Below are positions 5,366 to 5,720 of a stretch of DNA of 5,720 bases, one piece after another. Within the stretch, counting starts at the first letter, position 1. The number at the start of each line of letters is the position of its first letter. Source of the DNA: C00003060 sp964440795. Its GTDB lineage: Bacteria > Desulfobacterota > Desulfobacteria > Desulfobacterales > C00003060. The stretch spans positions 1 to 5,720 of the forward strand of contig CAYTTQ010000131.1 in assembly GCA_964440795.1 (NCBI GenBank), read 5' to 3'. Under the pieces are notes generated by a model. The model was not told the origin of the DNA, did not search any database, and saw nothing but the letters and a program-made list of their open reading frames with translations. The position numbers and the translations under genes are program-made.

Positions 5366-5720
<355 letters not shown>

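Overview
All supported genes in this 5.7 kb bacterial window lie on the plus strand. The 16S rRNA start, the order zapA - 6S RNA - rny, and a TyrS carrying KMGKT and HVGS signatures indicate a Gram-negative-type bacterium of moderate GC content. The 16S 5' third reminds me of Nitrospirota and neighbouring lineages (Deltaproteobacteria-like, NC10, Nitrospinota). This is a judgement from memory, so the phylum should be treated as open.

Layout. Positions 1-25 hold what looks like the end of an upstream terminator. At 43-792 is a single-domain GlmU-type nucleotidyltransferase without the acetyltransferase half. A 195-nt spacer with a candidate sigma70-type promoter (800-829) follows. Next come a short coiled-coil protein of ZapB type (988-1236) and ZapA (1246-1554), separated by 9 nt. 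A 6S RNA (about 1579-1768) begins 25 nt after zapA. A gene-poor stretch of about 460 nt (1769-2231), containing several small palindromes and repeats, leads to rny, which encodes RNase Y (2246-3808). tyrS (3824-5146) follows after 15 nt, presumably in the same transcript. Only 39 nt beyond the tyrS stop is a strong rRNA promoter. It has phased A-tracts and perfect -35 and -10 hexamers, but only 15 bp between them. The leader holds a strong hairpin, a terminator-like U-run and a boxA antitermination site. The 16S rRNA gene starts near 5366 and runs off the right edge.

How the parts fit. The genes concern growth and its control: sugar-nucleotide supply, Z-ring assembly (ZapB-like/ZapA), global control of RNA polymerase (6S RNA), mRNA turnover (RNase Y), tRNA charging (TyrS) and ribosome synthesis (rrn). 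I see no mobile element, CRISPR array, tRNA or phage gene. I also see no clearly new multi-gene system. The least explained parts are the 6S-rny intergenic stretch, the alternative folds in the rrn leader and the stand-alone nucleotidyltransferase domain.
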